Translations under genes and position numbers: made by a program | Part shown: one piece after another, positions 60,582-64,000 of the stretch | How positions within the stretch are numbered: position 1 is the stretch's first letter | Layout: the number at the start of each line of letters is the position of its first letter | Origin: Cordia subcordata | Taxonomy: Eukaryota; Streptophyta; Magnoliopsida; Boraginales; Cordiaceae | Direction of reading: 5' to 3' | Assembly (NCBI GenBank): GCA_028554755.1 | Contig: JAPTOF010000024.1 | Location: 1,798,001 to 1,862,000, forward strand | DNA: 64,000 nt | Notes under the pieces: generated by a model | What the model saw: only the letters and a program-made list of their open reading frames with translations | Database searches by the model: none | What the model was told of the DNA's origin: nothing

Positions 60582-60675
60582 GCACATCAAATGTCACCGA
60601 GTCAAACATATACAAAAACGTTTATATGGCACATCAAATGTCACTGAGTCAAACATATATTGAAAACGTTTATAC
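60582..60675. repeat. two tandem copies of a 47-bp unit
   Basis: GCACATCAAATGTCAC-GAGTCAAACATATA followed by AAAACGTTTATA is present twice, starting at 60582 and 60629, with a few substitutions. Confidence 0.9.
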
Positions 60676-62778
60676 TTGAATTCTGAAAAAATAAAATAGA
60701 TGTTCATCAAACTTGGAACGAAAATCTGACAAATCTACAAAAAACCTAATACACAAAAATTTCATGTGTGCACTTGAGAGATCATTTATTTAACACACTT
60801 AAATGATGGAAAGACAAAACCACATAATTTTTTTTCCCCTTTCTCCTATGCTTTTGTCCATTGGATTTGTTTCCCCTCAGATTTTTAATAAAATAGTATG
60901 AAAGTGCATAATAAGAATATTGTGCTCTTTTGCTTTCATTAAATTTTTGCCCCATCAATTCCCTCCCCACCCCCCTGCTACCCCATAAGATTGGTTTTGC
61001 GGAGATGTAGTATGATAGATGAATACACAAGTGGGAATATTTTAAATACATTAATGAAATGGATATCATCTCATTTTGATCCATGATTCTTTAAATTCAA
61101 TAACATTAATGTTGAATTGCAACTCAAATTTTAAGTCCAAATTTCTAAAAATTACCAATAGAGTTTAATCAACCTACTATTAGTTTTGGCTCTTTACCAT
61201 TGGAAGTTTATCATACCACCAAATTGCTTTAGCTTACCATTTTTCATACACTCTCTGCTCAAACTACAGAAATCTCCCCCCTTAAACTCTAATGCCACAA
61301 CAGTTATTCACCTCAAGCTTCTACCAATTTCTCATTCATGCAGATAGGCCCATGGAGGGGCTGTAAGGTTCCTTGACCTCAATCAGATACTTGATGCAAT
61401 ATAAATGAAAGAAGTCTATGTATCAAAATTCAAGCTGTAGTTTATCTAGAAGTGGTCACAAAAAAGAAAACTTGAAACAGGCTGTGATTGCAGTTACAAT
61501 AGTTACACTACAAATGAGTGAATACAATGTTACATTTACTTGTAATTTATTGTAATGAAAAACAAAATTGATACCGTGGATAAGTAAGATATGATTTAAA
61601 TTAAAGTGGCACCAAAGATGTATAGGCAGTAAGACAGTTCAAGAAACAGCAAAGGAACTCACAATCTTGATCAGAATGACCAGCATCTCAAAGTTGTCAT
61701 TGCAGCACCATGAAAACAGATTATAAAAGCAATGATACTTGATGCTATACAAAAAGGAATTACAATTTCAAAGGGATATATATACTTGCCTTCTAAAGTG
61801 ACAAAAGCACATGATCCAATTTCACACCAGAGACAAAGCTGCATCTGCCAGGTCTCCTTGGCTAACCAGAAAATAGAACAAACTTAACAGCTTGATTCTT
61901 GTAATAAAGAAAGATGCTGCTTCTCTGTTTTCCCTTCAACTGATCAAGTATATAGCCACATAGGTGCCTACTGAAACAAAAAGTTGAACTTTATTGGGAT
62001 CTAACACTGCAGCAGCCTACCAAGCAGCAGCACAATCAAAGAGTTCCATCTGTGGGAATTGAAAGCCTTTTAGCTTTCAGCCTACCAGAAAAGAGAATCA
62101 GGCTAGAGGACTAGAAAATTTCTTTTAGTTCGAAGACAATTCTGCAACATATTCTACCTCCTAATCACAGAGGCTCCTCAAAAATTTATGGCCCTAGTAT
62201 ATCTGCATTTGGAGTGACTAAAAGATGTGCAATTCAGGCTTCCTTGTTAAGACTTAAGAGATATCTGTAAAAAATGAAGATAGGAACTTTCCTAAATACT
62301 GATTCAGCATCCTCGACCCTATTTAGAAGTTCTCAAGCTTATCCAGGCTTTACTGATGCTCTTCTCTGCTAACTTAGGTTAGGATATGGAGGTTTGAATG
62401 CCTAACCCTCTTGACATATTGGTTCCGACTCTGTCCAGTTGACACAACTATAAGTTCTTTCCATTGCTCATACCACCACACAGGAAATCTATCCTCATGA
62501 AACTAATTAAATTTCAGGATATTTGAGAAATATGAGTATGCAAAATGTAATGGTTACTGGTAAAGGTAAATCAGAATTAGGAGTTTATATCCTTAAAGCA
62601 TCACACAGATCAGCAGCAACTGAGGAAAAACCTTATTTCCAACGTAAAACGAGAAAATAGAAGAGAAACATGAGAAGTATATAACTGTAACAGGCAATCA
62701 ATGTGCTTACAAAAGAATGGGTATCTTTAAGTATGCCCATTTTGAATCCCAGCTAATTGAGAAAAAGAATTTGATAAC

Positions 62779-62836
62779 AAGATCTCACTTTGAATTCACA
62801 AGGAAATAAGATCTCACTTCAAATTCACAGGGAAAT
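62779..62836. repeat. two tandem copies of a 29-bp unit
   Basis: AAGATCTCACTT, two variable bases, AATTCACA-GGAAAT is repeated at a spacing of 29 bp with three differences. Confidence 0.85.
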
Positions 62837-63402
62837 ATCAACTGATAGCATAGTTTTGATGTAGGTAGCTGAATGAAGCCCTCAATCACAGACACCAATT
62901 CAAATACAAAGCATCTTCAGAAAATCAGCTTTTCCTAAATATATTAGATCAGCCAGCTGCTTATCCTTCAACGTACAAGAGATGTTTCACCAAACAAAAC
63001 TCATCCACCTAAACCTTCAGTAATCTGCTTAGAAACTGAAAGATCCTACCATAAGGACTTTCCGGGATCTCTAACATGCTTATATATATGGACCTCTCAT
63101 AAATTCCAAGATCACTGACACAGAAGGAAGTTCATGATTTAACAGGATATCTGCTAAACACTGCTAAATAGATGCATTACTCTGCTGACTTTTCTTCTTG
63201 ACTATACTAGCCAGTGGCTAGATACAAAAATGTGACACGGGTACATCTTTGACATGCAGAGTTCTGCACTATTTTTCAAGTGATCTATATTATGTTACCA
63301 TAGCAATGAAGCTTTCTCTCCTCGTAAGTTCACCATAGCCTTAATTCTTGACAAGCAGGATCAAGCCCATGTTCATCAATCTTCCAATTGCAATTATGCG
63401 AA

Positions 63403-64000
63403 CTAAGAGTGAGAAGATTTAATGACATCAACAATTTTCTCCATTTGCATTCCTCGACGGCCCTTTACCAAAACAACATCACAACAGTTCAAATTTTTCT
63501 CAATTTGCAACACTAGGATTTCAGCATTACTAGCACAAATCAATTTTATCTTCCCACCAAAATTTAAATTCTCTGCTACTATCAGAAATCTCTTCCCCGC
63601 AAGACCAATAATATCAAAATGAGAATCACAACAATATCGTAATACCACCTCATGTAACTTAACTTCTGAAGGACCAAGTTCAAGCATATCCCTAATTATT
63701 GCAACTCTTTTACCTTTGCATCCAATTCTTCTTAACAAGTCAATTGCAGCTACTGTGCTAGATGGGCTTGAGTTGTACGTTTCATCTATTATTTTCACAC
63801 CATTTATGGTAACTTCAAGCTATAATCTCCTATTAACAGGTGAAAATTTCGACAATGATTTTCCTACTAGAGAAAGAGAAACTCCCAAGCAACTAGAGAC
63901 AGCAGCTGCAGCACATGCATTTACAGCCAAATGAAGGCCTGGACTGGGAATCACAAATTTGATCCTGAACATCACCCATTATGCCACAACTAATCAGATA
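63403..64000 (-). pseudogene. MURF: MurF-type ligase (UDP-MurNAc-tripeptide:D-Ala-D-Ala ligase), C-terminal part, probably broken
   Basis: MurF adds D-Ala-D-Ala to the peptidoglycan precursor; plant nuclear homologues are plastid-related relics of the cyanobacterial pathway. The window holds the end of the central domain (IPSPGLHLAVNACAAAAV) and the C-terminal domain (IDETYNSSPSSTVAAIDLL, DMLELGPSEVKLHE, VVLVKGRRGMQMEKIVDVI), with the stop at 63403. An in-frame TAG at 63822-63820 stands where homologues have Glu in the RSELEV-like segment. Two conserved residues are altered: Gly to Arg in the GDMLELG motif and Ser to Arg in the KGSR motif. Frame upstream of about 63968 (minus) contains stops; an acceptor-like TTCAG there may mark an intron. 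The rest lies outside the window. A sequencing error or an intact gene with an unusual exon is less likely. Confidence 0.8.

Larger units (their letters stand above)
58691..63402. other. spacer downstream of copia to the MurF-like gene
   Basis: I see no supportable gene in 4.7 kb. A minus-strand frame at 58962-58702 (86 codons) has a hydrophobic stretch and a basic tail but no recognised family. Two short tandem duplications are present (60582-60675 and 62779-62836). The part from about 61600 to 63400 is less AT-rich and could hold 3' non-coding exons of a minus-strand gene, but no splice structure could be defended. Confidence 0.45.

Noticed and set aside
63403..63798. Calling the MurF frame a complete small gene starting at 63798
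   Set aside because: Clear MurF similarity continues upstream past the TAG to about 63968, and no ATG is at that position.

Overview
This is nuclear DNA of a flowering plant. The genes have introns with plant-type splice sites, two products carry plastid-type N-termini, and the intergenic DNA is AT-rich and full of plant transposons. A TIR-NBS-LRR resistance gene points to a eudicot, because grasses lack that class. I cannot name the species.

Layout. 1-2133 is AT-rich spacer ending in long TA/CA microsatellites. 2134-4026 (+) is an intact four-exon hexose/H+ symporter of the STP family. 5740-8280 (+) is an intact intronless P-class PPR protein, followed by a 5'-truncated LINE (9424-10993) with a 12-bp target duplication. 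15617-18938 (+) is plastid thioredoxin x, whose single intron holds transposon debris. 22480-23001 (+) is a small secreted pectin methylesterase/invertase inhibitor. 23002-29580 is a transposon-rich spacer with an hAT-type element, a second LINE remnant and MITEs. 29763-34354 (+) is a plastid J-protein with a 4Fe-4S ferredoxin domain and two C-terminal membrane helices (DJC76 type); its first intron holds an hAT-type element. 35327-35856 is a short Helitron. About 38023-41085 looks like the 3' part of a Tat-lineage Ty3/gypsy element, with an antisense extra ORF, 65-bp tandem repeats and a purine tract before an LTR. 42716-49564 (-) is a TIR-NBS-LRR gene with intact splice sites but one nonsense codon and one 1-nt frameshift; intron 2 carries a Helitron, and inside that a Mutator-type element. 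49600-53230 holds partial duplications of the 5' end and upstream DNA of that gene, one with a four-fold 150-bp tandem array. 53506-54420 is another hAT-type element with a perfect 8-bp target duplication. About 55720-58690 is a decayed Ty1/copia element. 63403-64000 (-) is the C-terminal part of a MurF-type ligase gene that appears broken.

The intact genes have no evident shared pathway. Three products (thioredoxin x, the ferredoxin-J protein and the MurF relic) relate to plastids, but nothing suggests co-regulation. I found no new multi-gene system. The notable content is structural: nested and datable insertions, a paralogous empty site for a Helitron, a resistance-gene stop codon formed by a transposon terminus, and a chimeric resistance-gene fragment.
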